Part shown: positions 46,336 to 56,879 of the stretch, piece after piece
How positions within the stretch are numbered: position 1 is the first letter of the stretch
How the letters are laid out: each line of letters opens with the position of its first letter
Assembly (NCBI GenBank): GCA_028583605.1
Contig: CM053327.1
Span: 40,777,059 to 40,841,058, forward strand
DNA: 64,000 nucleotides
Reading direction: 5' to 3'
DNA from: Dastarcus helophoroides
Lineage: Eukaryota > Arthropoda > Insecta > Coleoptera > Bothrideridae
Made by a program: the position numbers and the translations under genes
Notes under the pieces: model-generated
The model's database searches: none
Told to the model about the DNA's origin: nothing
Seen by the model: the letters and a program-made list of their open reading frames with translations, nothing else

Positions 46336-46432
46336 ATATAGAACTTGTCCCCTGAAACCAAGAAAGATTAAAAAACACAACAAAGGTTGCTCTAACGCGT
46401 TTCGATAGTCAAGCTATCATCTTCAGAGAGAA
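46332..46432 (-). repeat. Family 3 repeat with intact core
   Basis: Minus-strand copy from the GGGGACAAG tail through the linker to the ribozyme-like core and stem I. Confidence 0.7.
46390..46430 (-). ncRNA. Hammerhead-ribozyme-like motif, family 3
   Basis: On the minus strand: CUCU/AGAG, CUGAAGA, unpaired U, perfect GAUAG/CUAUC stem II with loop CUUGA, GAAA, ACGCGU, U at the cleavage position. Core intact. Confidence 0.55.
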
Positions 46433-46479
46433 ACTGAACTGAAAAAATGAAATTTAACTGAAATTTTCCAATTTTTAAA

Positions 46480-46555
46480 TTGATGTCCTTTCCGCGCTTT
46501 CGTTGGTTTGTAATTCGCCCGCTGCAAAAAAAGGTTGCTCGTCCTTGGTTTAAAC
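46480..46555 (+). mobile_element. hAT right-end fragment related to insertion 4
   Basis: AATTCGCCCGCTGC followed by AAAAAAAGGTTGCTC resembles the right terminus of insertion 4, ending at about 46545 with CGTCCTTG instead of CATCCCTG. No left partner. Confidence 0.5.
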
Positions 46556-46639
46556 AATGCATCAAAACGGTAACACACATTCTTATTAACTTATTACTGC
46601 GAATAATGGCAACTACCCGTTAAGATGACTGTTCTAAAT

Positions 46640-47120
46640 CAGTGTTTAGTGTGACGCGACACGCTAATATGTCTGAGGTTCTCAGATGTATCGTCAAAAT
46701 ATCAAAGTTTAAAATATCAAATTGTTACTCGCGTGCAATAACGTTTTTTCTAGTCATTAAAATGTGTAGCCGGTGATAAGAACGACTTTTCTAGTCATTA
46801 AAATGTGTAGCCGGTAATGAGAACGACTTTTCTAGTCATTAAAATGTGTAGCCGGTCATGAGAACGACTTTGTAGTCATTAAAATTTGTAGTCGGTCATC
46901 AGAACGTTTTCTTAAGTCATTGAAATTTGTGGCCGGTCACGAGAACGGTTTTTTAGTCATTAGAATTTGTGGCCGGTCATGAGAACGGCTTTTTAGTCAT
47001 TAACATTTGTGGTCGGTCATTAGAACGGTTTTTTAGGCTTCTACAAGTTGTGTAACTGCATTGCTTTTTTTTACCTGATACGAAAGTATGGCACTTTCCA
47101 AAAAAGATTGGGAAACACTG
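46640..47120. mobile_element. 481-bp hAT-like MITE carrying a 42-bp minisatellite
   Basis: Ends CAGTGTTTAG and (minus strand) CAGTGTTTCC. Flanks TTCTAAAT and GCCTAAAT agree at 6 of 8. The interior (46745-47036) is seven units of about 42 bp (GTCATTAAAATGTGTAGCCGG and GAGAACGRCTTTT), conserved at first and diverging to the right. Confidence 0.75.
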
Positions 47121-47129
47121 GCCTAAATT

Positions 47130-47820
47130 ATTAAGCAGCACAATATTCAACAACAACATAACGCAATATTCAAAAATGTTATCAAAATTGTAAAACTGTT
47201 TTATTTTCCTATAGCAATAGTTCGTGGGCCTCGTGGAATGGTTTCTAAGCTCGTCTCTGGCCTTTGGGTTACTTTGAAATTCATTTATGTATGAAATGGA
47301 GAAAATAAGGGAAATATGAGAGTAATTTTTATTATTATTTTCTTGCATGTTCCTTGTCAGTATTTATTATGAGCTCGGCAGGTATTTAATGAGCATATAT
47401 CAAATGAACATTTTAACACATGAATAAATCATAATATTGCTTAATGTTAATTTTAACGCCTTTTATATTACGGAACTCAAATTACGCATACATGAGAATA
47501 AATTTAATATTGACAGAATGTGAATAATACAAATTTGTTATCGTACTATTGACTTATTTAAAATGATTTATATAAAATGTAAAATTACGAAGACAGCTTT
47601 TGTATGTCTATAAAAATCAAGGTTTATTTTTGGTCATATAATTTATAAAATGAATATGGTATTACATTAAAAAAATATTCTTTGATTAATTTACAACAGG
47701 AAACTGAAATGTTAGATTATTGAGTTTATAGAATCCTGTTTCAGTTTTTTCTGCCTTGCTGCCGTTCCGATGGCATTACAGTGTTTTTTTTGTATTATTT
47801 ATAAATATTTAAAAAAAATA
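47130..47820. other. AT-rich DNA, nothing recognised
   Basis: No supported gene. A 123-residue minus-strand frame (46977-47348) runs through the MITE end and has no domain. Confidence 0.4.
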
Positions 47821-47824
47821 GAAA

Positions 47825-48480
47825 ACAGTTATAACCCCCTAACTTCAAAATTTCGATTTTTTTCTCAAAGTTGTGACTGTTTTCTAGACATGTAGAGCTT
47901 TTTCTCAAAATTTCATCATAAAAAATTAAAATTTCAACTTCAATCCAGAAACTTCGACTTTAATTTCAAAATTTTGAGTTGAATTTTAAAATTTTGACTT
48001 TTTTCCAAAAATTTCGACTTTCTTCTCAACATTCAAGATAAAAATAAAAATTTCAACTCTAATCTAGAAACTTCGACTTTGTTTTTAAAATTTCGACTTG
48101 AATTTTGCGATTTTGACTTTTTTATAGAAATTTCGACTTTTTTCTCGAAATTTCAAGACAAAATCAAAATTTCGACCCTAATCTCAGAATTTCGACTTTA
48201 ATCTCAAAATTTTGACTTTTTTCTCAAAATTTTGACTTTTTTCTAGAAATTTCGACTTTTTCTCAAAATTCCAAGATACAAATGAAAAATTTCAACTCTA
48301 ATCTGGAAATTTCGACTTTAATTTCTAAATTTCGACTTGCATTTTAAGATATTGTCTTTTTCTAGAAATTTTTTCTCGAAATTCCAAGACAAAATCAAAC
48401 TTTTGACCTAAATCCCGAAATTTCGATTTTAATCTCAAAATTTCGATCTTTTTCTCGAAATTTTACTATATTGTTAAAAT
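47825..48480 (-). repeat. T-rich degenerate motif block
   Basis: Repeated CGAAATTTCGACTTTTT-type units with period about 20 and superimposed longer units (CTCAAAATTTTGACTTTTTTC). No coding sequence. Confidence 0.75.
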
Positions 48481-49080
48481 CAGGCTCGTAACCAGGGGCC
48501 TAACAATAACAGTGGCTGCAGGGGGCTAACAGGAGGCTGCAGTCCCCCCCCCCGAAATTTTTGGCGTCACAAGAGATAGAACTGAATTTTCCAGATGTGC
48601 GACTTTTTTAAAAACCATTTTTAATGGATCATTTTGTTTTGGTACTGAAATGCAAGGATGTTCTTTTTCAAATTTGGCGCCATTTCTTTTTATTAGAGAC
48701 CCGATTTTAAGCACAATCAAGCAAGGTAAAAAGGTGAGCAAAATGTTAAATTAGGCAAAAACGAAAAGCTAAAGAAGGCACCAAAAATGTAAAATACTGT
48801 AAGGCATTAACACGCCAAAACTTTGTCTTCTGGGAAATTGTTCCTAGAGAGCAACCGCTTCGCTAGGTGGCAGTGTTTCAACTGTTGGTAGTTCAGCTAC
48901 CTATGATTCACTATACACGCCTAGAGGGCTGCATGAATTTGTAGTCTAGGTTGCATTCTTCTTGCATACGACATTGTTGGCGATGGCCATAGTTTCTCTA
49001 TGGACCAATAGGTGGTAGTACTAAAAAGTCACTCGCTCGACGCGTGTGAATGTTTTAGTACTTACTTGTCGGAACATTTA

Positions 49081-49163
49081 TTAGCATTCGAGTTGGATAT
49101 ACCAAACTGACGAGATCTAACAAGATCGAAACCGGTATTTGGTTTCCAAACTTCGAATCTAAT
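49081..49163 (+). ncRNA. Hammerhead ribozyme candidate, family 1, unit 1
   Basis: Extended stem I arms upstream (TTATTAGCATTCGAG, TTGG) and downstream (CCAA, CTTCGAATCTAATAAA) pair around an internal loop. The inner stem is ACCAAA/UUUGGU (49101-49106, 49138-49143). CUGACGA at 49107-49113; stem II GAUCU/AGAUC with loop AACA; GAAA at 49128-49131; stem III is palindromic ACCGGU; predicted cleavage after A49137 (GUA). All core residues consensus. Confidence 0.8.
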
Positions 49164-49462
49164 AAATGTTCAAACCTATTGGTCTGTGCATTATAGAATC
49201 CTTGTCTTCTGGGAAATTGTTCCTAGAGAGCAACCGCTTCGCTAGGTGGCAGTGTTTCAACTGTTGGTAGTTCAGCTACCTATGATTCACCACTATACAC
49301 GCCTAGAGGGCTGCATGAATTTGTAGTCTAGGTTGCATTCTTCTTGCATACGACATTGTTGGCGATGGCCATAGTTTCTCTATGGACCAATAGGTGGTAG
49401 TACTAAAAAGTCACTCGCTCGACGCGTGTGAATGTTTTAGTACTTACTTGTCGGAACATTTA

Positions 49463-49545
49463 TTAGCATTCGAGTTGGATATACCAAACTGACGAGATCT
49501 AACAAGATCGAAACCGGTATTTGGTTTCCAAACTTCGAATCTAAT
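49463..49545 (+). ncRNA. Hammerhead ribozyme candidate, family 1, unit 2
   Basis: Identical in the core to unit 1, 382 bp downstream: CUGACGA at 49489-49495, predicted cleavage after A49519. Confidence 0.8.
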
Positions 49546-49855
49546 AAATGTTCAAACCTATTGGTCTGTGCATTATAGACGCCAAAACTAACAATTAACG
49601 AAAAAACATTTCAATATCTCAGTCGAAGTTAGAAAAAATAATAGATTTTAGGTTATACTCAGGATATTCAGAAAGAGTATAACATTTTCAAATGAAGAAG
49701 TTCTTAAAATTTCGAGTTCATTCTCGAATTTTCGTCCAAAACCTTCAAATTTTTACCTTCAACCCATTCGAATTTTTCCCAAAAGTTTGACATTTCGTTT
49801 CGAGAAAAATTTAAACTTTTATTTGAATTTCTCTTTTTATTTGAAATTTCAATCT

Positions 49856-50430
49856 TACGTTTTGAATTTTATTAAAATAATGTTGAATTTGCAAGTTTTT
49901 CAAGCTTAAACTCCCTATTTTGAAAAAAAATCAAATTTTGAGAAAACTGGAAATTTATACAAGCGATTTTTCAAGATTTAACACCAAATTTTGAGAAAAA
50001 ACTTGGGTTTTGTAATAATAGTTTTACAGTTTTGGAATTTAAAAAATTACGTTTTGAATTTTATTAAAATAATGTTGAATTTGCAAGTTTTTTAAGCTTC
50101 AAATCCCTACTTAAAAAAAATTCAAATTTTGAGAAGAACTGGAAATTTATACAAGCAATTTTTTGAGATTTAACACTAAATTTTGAGAAAAACTTGGGTT
50201 TTGTAATAATAGTTTTACAGTTTTGGAATTTAAAAAATTACGTTTTGAATTTTATTAGAATAATGTTTAATTTGCAAGTTTTTTAAGCTTAAACTCCCTA
50301 TTTTGAAAAAAAAATCAAATTTTGAGAAGAACTGGAAATTTATACAAGCGATTTTTCGAGATTTAACACCAAATTTCGAGAAAAACTTGGGTTTTGTAAT
50401 AATAGTTTTACAGTTTTGGACTTTAAAAAA
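49856..50430 (+). repeat. 191-bp internal tandem repeat of family A, three units
   Basis: TACGTTTTGAATTTTATT at 49856, 50048 and 50239; each unit ends in TTTTACAGTTTTGGA. Copy 1 has two units. Confidence 0.9.
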
Positions 50431-52489
50431 TTAAATTTTAAATTCGGTTTTTAAAGGAAATTTTGAATGTTAGACTCTTTACTAAAAAATCAAAATATCT
50501 TATAAGCCATTATTTTGAGAAGACATAGTTATTTTTATGAATTTCCTCTATAATTTTTCTAACATGGCGATTGAACTTTAAAAAAATGTCTAAAATGTCG
50601 ATTTTTTTATAAATTTCGAGTTTTACACAAAACTTGAGCATTTTTAAGTTGGAAAATTCAGGACTTTTTTAATAACTTTAACCCATCAGCTTAATTCGAA
50701 ATTTTTAATTTTTTCAAAAAATTCATAATCAAAAATTTCGAAATTTTTTTTTATTAAGTTGATTTGTTTATATTTCGATTACGATCTCAAAAATTCGACT
50801 TTTTTCTCCAAAATTCGAATTCCAAGTGAAAACTTCCAAAAAAATATTGAAATTTCTGTCCTAGTTATCAAATATCAACTTTAATTAAGAATTTATTGTA
50901 CTTTTAATCACATTTCAACTTTAAATTCATATTTTTAGAAAAACTTGATTTATATCATTTTAAAAACTTTTTACGACTAGTTTAAAAATGTCAAGATTAA
51001 AGTCGAAATTTTGAACAAAAAGGAGCTTAATAACTTAAATTTATTTTTCAAAATTTTTACATTAGCATTGGTTCAAAATCCAGACTTTTTCAAAATATTT
51101 CGACTTTCTTTCTAGACATTTAATTTATAAAAAATCCCCTGGCCATTTTGAGAAAACACTAACAGTTTCAGGAAATATCAAAGTTTATTTTTTGAATTTT
51201 GTTTCAAGACAAAATGTCGAATGTTATTAGATTTTATCTTTTGGAAATGAGAGATTTTTTTTTAGAAAATTATGACTTCAAAACTTTTTTTTTCAAAAAT
51301 TATAGCTTCTTTTCTTTTCGGATTTAGAGAGTAATATTAAATGTCAAAATTTTGAATTTAAAAAACCAAAAATTTCGAGTTCGAACAGGTCACATTAAGA
51401 ATTAACATATCCTAATTTTGTTCGGAAATTAACATTTTTAAAACAGTTAATATTTTCAGAAATGTTTAATAATGAATTTTGGTTATTTTTAAGTATAAAC
51501 AAGGTCGTAATTAAACTTTTTTAGAACGAGTTTGTCCACTCTAAATGTAGACTTTTCTGAACATTTCGAATTAAAATTCTAAATTCAAAAAACTCAAGAT
51601 TAAGTTCAGAATTTTTTACAAAAATTTTGGCGAAATATTTAGATTTCCCAAAAAAATCGAAGTTTAAACAAATATTTGTCGGTCTAAAGTAATACTAAGA
51701 TTTTAAACTTTAAATTTTAAGAAAAAAAAAGTAAAAGTATTAGCATACTTGGCATTTAACAAAAAATCTAATTCAAATTATAAATTTCGAAAGGTCGAAA
51801 GATGAAAGGTAAAACTTACAAAAAAACGATAAAGAAGTTTATAGCAAAAACTTTTTTTCGAAATTCGGAAGAATCAAATGCATTTCGACATTGCAAATTC
51901 AGATAACAACAATAATTTCCAAAATTGCCCAAAATAAGAAACGTAGGAATTGAAGTTGTTGCCAGATAGAAAAACAATTGGAATCTAAGAGAAAACTTGA
52001 ACTAAAAAAACATCTAATCTTCCAGAATTTAGAAAGAATATCCAAATTCTAAATGTTCGAGTGCAAACTTTGAATTTGGGATAAAAGTTAAAATTATGAA
52101 TTTGAAATTAAAAAAAAAAAATTAAAAAAAAGGTTTTTCTCCAGCTGACTTCAAACTATGTCTTTAAATAGAGTATTTTCTAGAGGCATTTTTTATACAC
52201 AAGTGCAGGTTATAGAAGACAGTTGAAAGATAAATTTTAGAAAAGGAATATCTTTCGAGTAATTTTATCATCTTACCCACACATCTGCTTTTATTTGGAA
52301 ATTAAATTAAGATAAATAGGCAACGTTGTTGTTAAATTACTTTGTTAGAGTGTTAGAAGAGTTAGACAATAATAATATTAATAGTTAAGTAGTATTGGAC
52401 CGTGGCTTCTTAGCTCTAACCTAAACGCAAACAAAGACTAGAAGGATCGCAGCCCCCCTCCGAAAAAAAAATCCTGGTTACGGGCCTGA

Positions 52490-52790
52490 TTGAAAGGATA
52501 CAATAGTATTTATTAATTTTATTTAACATTTTTACGACCCAGTGTCGGTGGTAAATTATTTATTATTTATTTATAAAAAAAATTTAACATGAATGGTCAT
52601 TTCATCAGTAATTTACTGTGGAAATTATTGATGAAACGTCTATTGATGTTAAAATTTTTCTATGTATTTCAAATTTATTATTTTTAAGTACTTCTTCCTT
52701 CTTTATTGTTCCCTTTTTTTGTTATGCCTTGTCGACGAGCTCAAATGAGAGCGAAACATCGCTATCCAATGCTACAACTTTTTTACATTT
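52490..52790. other. AT-rich DNA, nothing recognised
   Basis: Spacer between family A copy 2 and a family 1 repeat; short frames at 52618-52975 overlap the repeat and are not credible genes. Confidence 0.4.
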
Positions 52791-52794
52791 ATTA

Positions 52795-53402
52795 CCTACT
52801 TGTCGGAACATTTGCTAGCATTCGAGTTGGATATATCAAACTGACAAGATCTAACAACATCGAAACCGATCTTTGGTTTCTAAACTTCGAATCTAATAAA
52901 TGTTCAAATCTATTGGTCTGTGCATTAGAATCCTTGTCTTCAGGGAACTTTCCTAGAGAGCAACCGCTTCGATAGGTGGCAGTGTTTTAACTGTTGGTAG
53001 TTCAGCTACCTACACGCCTGGAGGGCTGCATGAATTTTCAGTCTAGGTTGTATTCTACTTGCAGATTTTCATAATTTATATAAAAAAAATTTACGTCCAA
53101 TTTTGGTCTTTTATATTTCATTTTTTCCCTATTCCGTATAAAATAAACTAACCTAGTTTTTGTCAGCTGCCATGAGATGACGTTTTAAGAATTTAGATAT
53201 CAAGTGGTCGTATTTCAAAAATTGTTTCAGAATATCGTCAACTTTCATTAACAAAAATTTAAATATTTCCAAATTGGGTTGCTGAAATGTTAAATAAAAT
53301 TAATAAATATCTTCAACCAATAAGAGTAAAATGCAGAATAAGATCCAACAAGTTAAAAAATTAAATCATTCGATGCTTAAGTTTTATTAGAGCTGCTATT
53401 AC
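52795..53402 (+). repeat. Family 1 repeat, long form, core mutated
   Basis: The ribozyme box reads CUGACAA (required G lost) and one stem II base is changed. The unit continues beyond the usual end with the same 320-bp extension as 20110-20432, ending GAGCTGCTA. Confidence 0.75.
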
Positions 53403-53404
53403 AA

Positions 53405-53896
53405 ATTTCTTCTGAAATGCTAATAACGTTTAAAAATAGACAACCAATCCTCTGGCATACTCATTTACTTGATTTTCCAAAAAAGGATGTTCGGATTGTG
53501 TCACCGGTGGCACCGCGGGTTCTTCTGCAGCGCATTATATTTTTCTGTGCGGTTTACGTTTATGGAAAATAAAAATTTATTACTTTAGGCGTCTAAATAT
53601 AATTTGCATTTTATAATTCAAGGACTATAACATATTCTTTTTACGACTATGCTCATTAAATGAAACGATGTACATTGCCTGTTGCGTTACTTGTTTGTTT
53701 ACTACTGGCAATAAAGATTTATTTCAAAAAAAAATACGATTTTTATTTAGGTGTAATTGATTGGAGTAATGTTTAATAGTGATATGTTATGTTCATTCGA
53801 TTAAGCGTTACGCAACTAGCGCTGGTTTCGTTTTAAGAATTACATAAAAAGATATGTGATGAGTTATTTACGCGTGGTTGCTGATACGATTAGAAT
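53405..53896. other. Unrecognised complex DNA
   Basis: No gene or repeat seen; contains a locally GC-rich TGTCACCGGTGGCACCGCGG at about 53499. Confidence 0.4.
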
Positions 53897-53899
53897 TCT

Positions 53900-54062
53900 A
53901 AATGTCATTTTGAATAGCAGTCATTTTGAATAGCAGTCATTTTGAATAGCAGTCATTTTGAATAGCAGTCATCTTGAATAACAGTCATTTTGAATAGCAG
54001 TCATTTTGAATAGCAGTCATTTTGAATAGCAGTCATTTTGAATAGCAGTTATTTTGAAAAGC
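53900..54062 (+). repeat. 16-bp minisatellite, about 10 copies
   Basis: Unit CATTTTGAATAGCAGT repeated head to tail with rare changes (ATCTTGAATAAC, GTTATTTTGAAAAGC at the right edge). Confidence 0.95.
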
Positions 54063-54064
54063 AA

Positions 54065-55290
54065 TCAATTGGTAGACAAACAAATATTTTCTTGGTATTT
54101 ACATACACTTGAAACTAATATGAAAATAATTGCGTCTACTTTACATTTACGTTAATCAACCGGCCTAGCGAAAAATGATATTGCAAGAAAAATAAACGAT
54201 GTAAAAATTGTACGCAAATAATTCACCAACTTGACATATTTCTGGATAGGTAATTATTTTTTTTTTATAAGTCCTATTTTAGTATTTTGAAATAGGGATT
54301 CTAAGAAATAAATGACCGCGTATCTACAGAATTGATGCTCAAAGAAGGTTTATTTAATTTCGTAGCATGAGTATATTAAGTTCCCTTGAAATTTGTCGTG
54401 AAATTAAGAATTCGTATGATGGCTTCCGAATAACTATTAGGTAAAAAATTATCCCACGTTCTTCAAATCAATACTCACCAATATCACACAACATATATTT
54501 CTCTTTAATTAGAAAGTAAGTCATACAAGCAGTTTAAAGCACGATGTACTTCATTATCTCCTGTTAAGAGCAAGAATGCTTATTTTCAGTCGTCTTTAAA
54601 TAGAAATACTTATCCTTTAAACCTATAAGGACTGCTAAAATAACTTACATTATCTTTCAATTCAATAACAGACAACGTGATTCATTATATCTTGACAAAC
54701 ACTAGAAATAATTGGTAATTTTAATAAATGCATGTAATCATTCAGCGGACACTCACTAATTTTCCTATCCGATTGTAATGCTTAAAAAGATATGCAAATC
54801 AATTTCATGTGTCATAAATACATATGTGTTTATTTTTATTTTATAAACTTATTAAATGTGTTATTAGACAATATAAAGATCGTGTGAATAGTTTATTTTT
54901 CGAATTATGACTGCTGAGAATTTCTCTGCAACATGTTATTATAAGTAGGAAACCTTGCAGAAGGGCTATAATAAACATGTTCATTTCATCATTTCGATAA
55001 CCACTACTTTAATAATAATTCGTTTTTATAAGCAACGTCAGCAAATCTTTCATATTTCACTTTCTAAGACTAAACAAAGGTATATGTGCGTGAGAAGGGT
55101 ATGATGATAGCATTCAAATAGTTTTGGGTGTTAATTAAAATTCTGGAGGGGCTTAGCCTCCCCAAGTCACACAAAAATAAATAATAAATAAAAATTGAAA
55201 TAAAATACATGAAAAATATACAAGAAATGAGAAACCAAATTTAAAACATTACACAGGGTACCTAATATACGTAATAATAATATATGTATA
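54065..55290. other. Unrecognised AT-rich DNA
   Basis: No credible frame. A short palindrome GAGGGGCTTAGCCTCCCC is at 55146-55163. Confidence 0.4.
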
Positions 55291-55450
55291 TGTATACAGG
55301 GTGATTCCGTGATTCAGATAAAATATACAACGCGACAACTGAGCAAGGCAGGAAAATCGTTTCAGTGTTTTTGATTTTGAAATGGTGAAGCACATTTTCG
55401 TAACACAAAGCAAATTGATGTATATCCTGTTGCATATAAACATTTAACCC
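55291..55450 (+). mobile_element. Solo Tc1/mariner-like terminus
   Basis: TATACAGGGTGATTCCGTG has a TA followed by CAGGGTG as in Tc1/mariner ends. It differs inside from the DD41D end at 1409, and no transposase or second end is nearby. Confidence 0.4.
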
Positions 55451-55968
55451 CTGGGAGATTCGACATAATTCTCAAAAATTCACCTTTTGTCGATTTTTCA
55501 ATAAAAAAAGTAAAAATTTGAAGTAATTAGAGATGTTAAGTAAAGTAATTTTTGAAGATTTCGACCCCATTTTCAAAGTTCTCTTTTTTTTGAAATTTAA
55601 ATGTATTCTGCAATTTCACTTTTCCCAAAATTTTTTTCGACTTTGTTCTAAATTGCGGGATTTTTTCTAGGACTTTCTATTTTATCGTCCCTTGACCAAA
55701 TTTCGGCATTTTCCCCAAATTTGACTTTCGCTAAACATTTAAACTTTTATTTGTTTTCTACAAATTTGGACTTCTTACGCAAAATTCGGTTTTTTTTTCG
55801 AAATTTCGACCTTTCAAATTCGATATTTTATTGACTTGCAAACTGCGATTTTTTTTTGACGAAATTTATCTACATATTTTCAAAATGTTTACCTTAATCT
55901 CAAAATTTGAGTTTCTCTGGGAAATTGTGACCTGCAACGCTTCAACATTTTTTTCGAAATTTCTATAT

Positions 55969-56313
55969 TGTTACTGGCTTATCGTGGTTCGAATTGATTA
56001 ACATGTGAATTGAAAATAATACCGACTTTATTACCAAACTAAACTTGGATCACCACCATTGAACAATTAACTCACTTTTTATTGACTTCTACTAACTCCC
56101 CAATTACACTGACTCTAACTGACTGACTCGAGGGAAAGCTGACCGTCTTTTATAGTTTTGGCTCCCGGCTTCTAAAACTTTTCGGCAGATAAAGCTTTTG
56201 TTTCCTTACCGCGGTCGCTTTCCCCTTATCAGATCCTTCTAGAAACCTTTTTTATTTACTAAATTCTACTATTCTATTCTAAATTCTATTTCATCTATTT
56301 ACATTGCGTTACA
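55969..56313 (-). mobile_element. Solo LTR, 345 bp, 4-bp TSD
   Basis: Bounded by TGTAAC...GTAACA on the minus strand (TG/CA ends) and flanked by ATAT (55965-55968, 56314-56317). The homologous place in hAT 2 (about 29600) has no insertion. On the minus strand it shows TATAAAAG (56147-56154), an initiator-like TCAGTCAGT (56119-56127) and AATAAA (56027-56032) in LTR order. A 4-bp duplication fits Ty3/gypsy; no internal genes remain. Confidence 0.8.
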
Positions 56314-56879
56314 ATATTCTTTTCAAAATTCGTCCTTTTACCAAAGTTAGTCATTTTGCCCAAATATTGACTTTTACAAAACATTTAAACTTTTATGTAT
56401 TTTCTAAAAATTTGGACTTGGTTCGCAAAAATTCGTTTTTTTTAAATTTCGACCTCAAAAATTCCACTTTTTATTGTTACTGCTGCGGTTTTCGGACGAA
56501 TTCGTGAATTTTCAAAATGTTTGACCGAATCTCAAAATTTGATTTTTTTCTTAAAATAAGAACTTTCTGTAAAGTTCAACATTATGTTCGAAACTGTAAG
56601 TTGTATCAACATCGTCTTTTCTTTCGAAATTATTTTACCAATTCTATCAAATTTTGAATTTATTTGAACATTTGGAGTTTTTTAATTCGTCTTGTTCTCG
56701 TAATTTCAAATTTATTCCCAAAATTTAACCTTCTCTGGAAAAATGCAAATTATTTTTCTTCTCGGCTCAGAAAAACTTCGACTTTTTAAAAGTTCGACGA
56801 TTTTTTCTAAGCTCTCAATTTTTTTATAATTGTTCTTTTCAAAATTTTACAATTTTTTACAAAATTCAAATTTATCTAA

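Larger units (their letters stand above)
48823..49578 (+). mobile_element. Dimeric family 1 ribozyme repeat (retrozyme-like), 11-bp TSD
   Basis: Two head-to-tail copies of a unit of about 378-382 bp, 756 bp in all, inserted in family A copy 2 and flanked by the 11-bp duplication ACGCCAAAACT (48812-48822, 49579-49589). Family A copy 1 has the uninterrupted target near 2475. No open frame. Each unit has one intact hammerhead core, so cleavage of a multimeric transcript would give 382-nt monomers. Non-autonomous elements of this shape (hammerhead in tandem units of a few hundred bp) are known as retrozymes in animals and plants; assignment is inferred. Confidence 0.8.
48481..52488 (+). mobile_element. 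Family A TIR element, copy 2, full length
   Basis: Begins CAGGCTCGTAACCAGG and ends CCTGGTTACGGGCCTG, giving a 16-bp terminal inverted repeat with one mismatch. Non-coding. Aligns with 2178-5213 throughout, plus about 270 bp at the right that copy 1 lost. Contains a three-unit 191-bp tandem repeat (49856-50430) and the nested ribozyme-repeat dimer. Flanks GTTAAAAT and ATTGAAAG are not a convincing duplication, so superfamily is open. Confidence 0.85.

Noticed and set aside
46977..47348. 123-residue frame across the MITE right end
   Set aside because: It crosses an element boundary and shows no domain.
48471..52496. 8-bp target duplication around family A copy 2
   Set aside because: GTTAAAAT and ATTGAAAG do not match; a 2-bp AT match is not meaningful in this composition.
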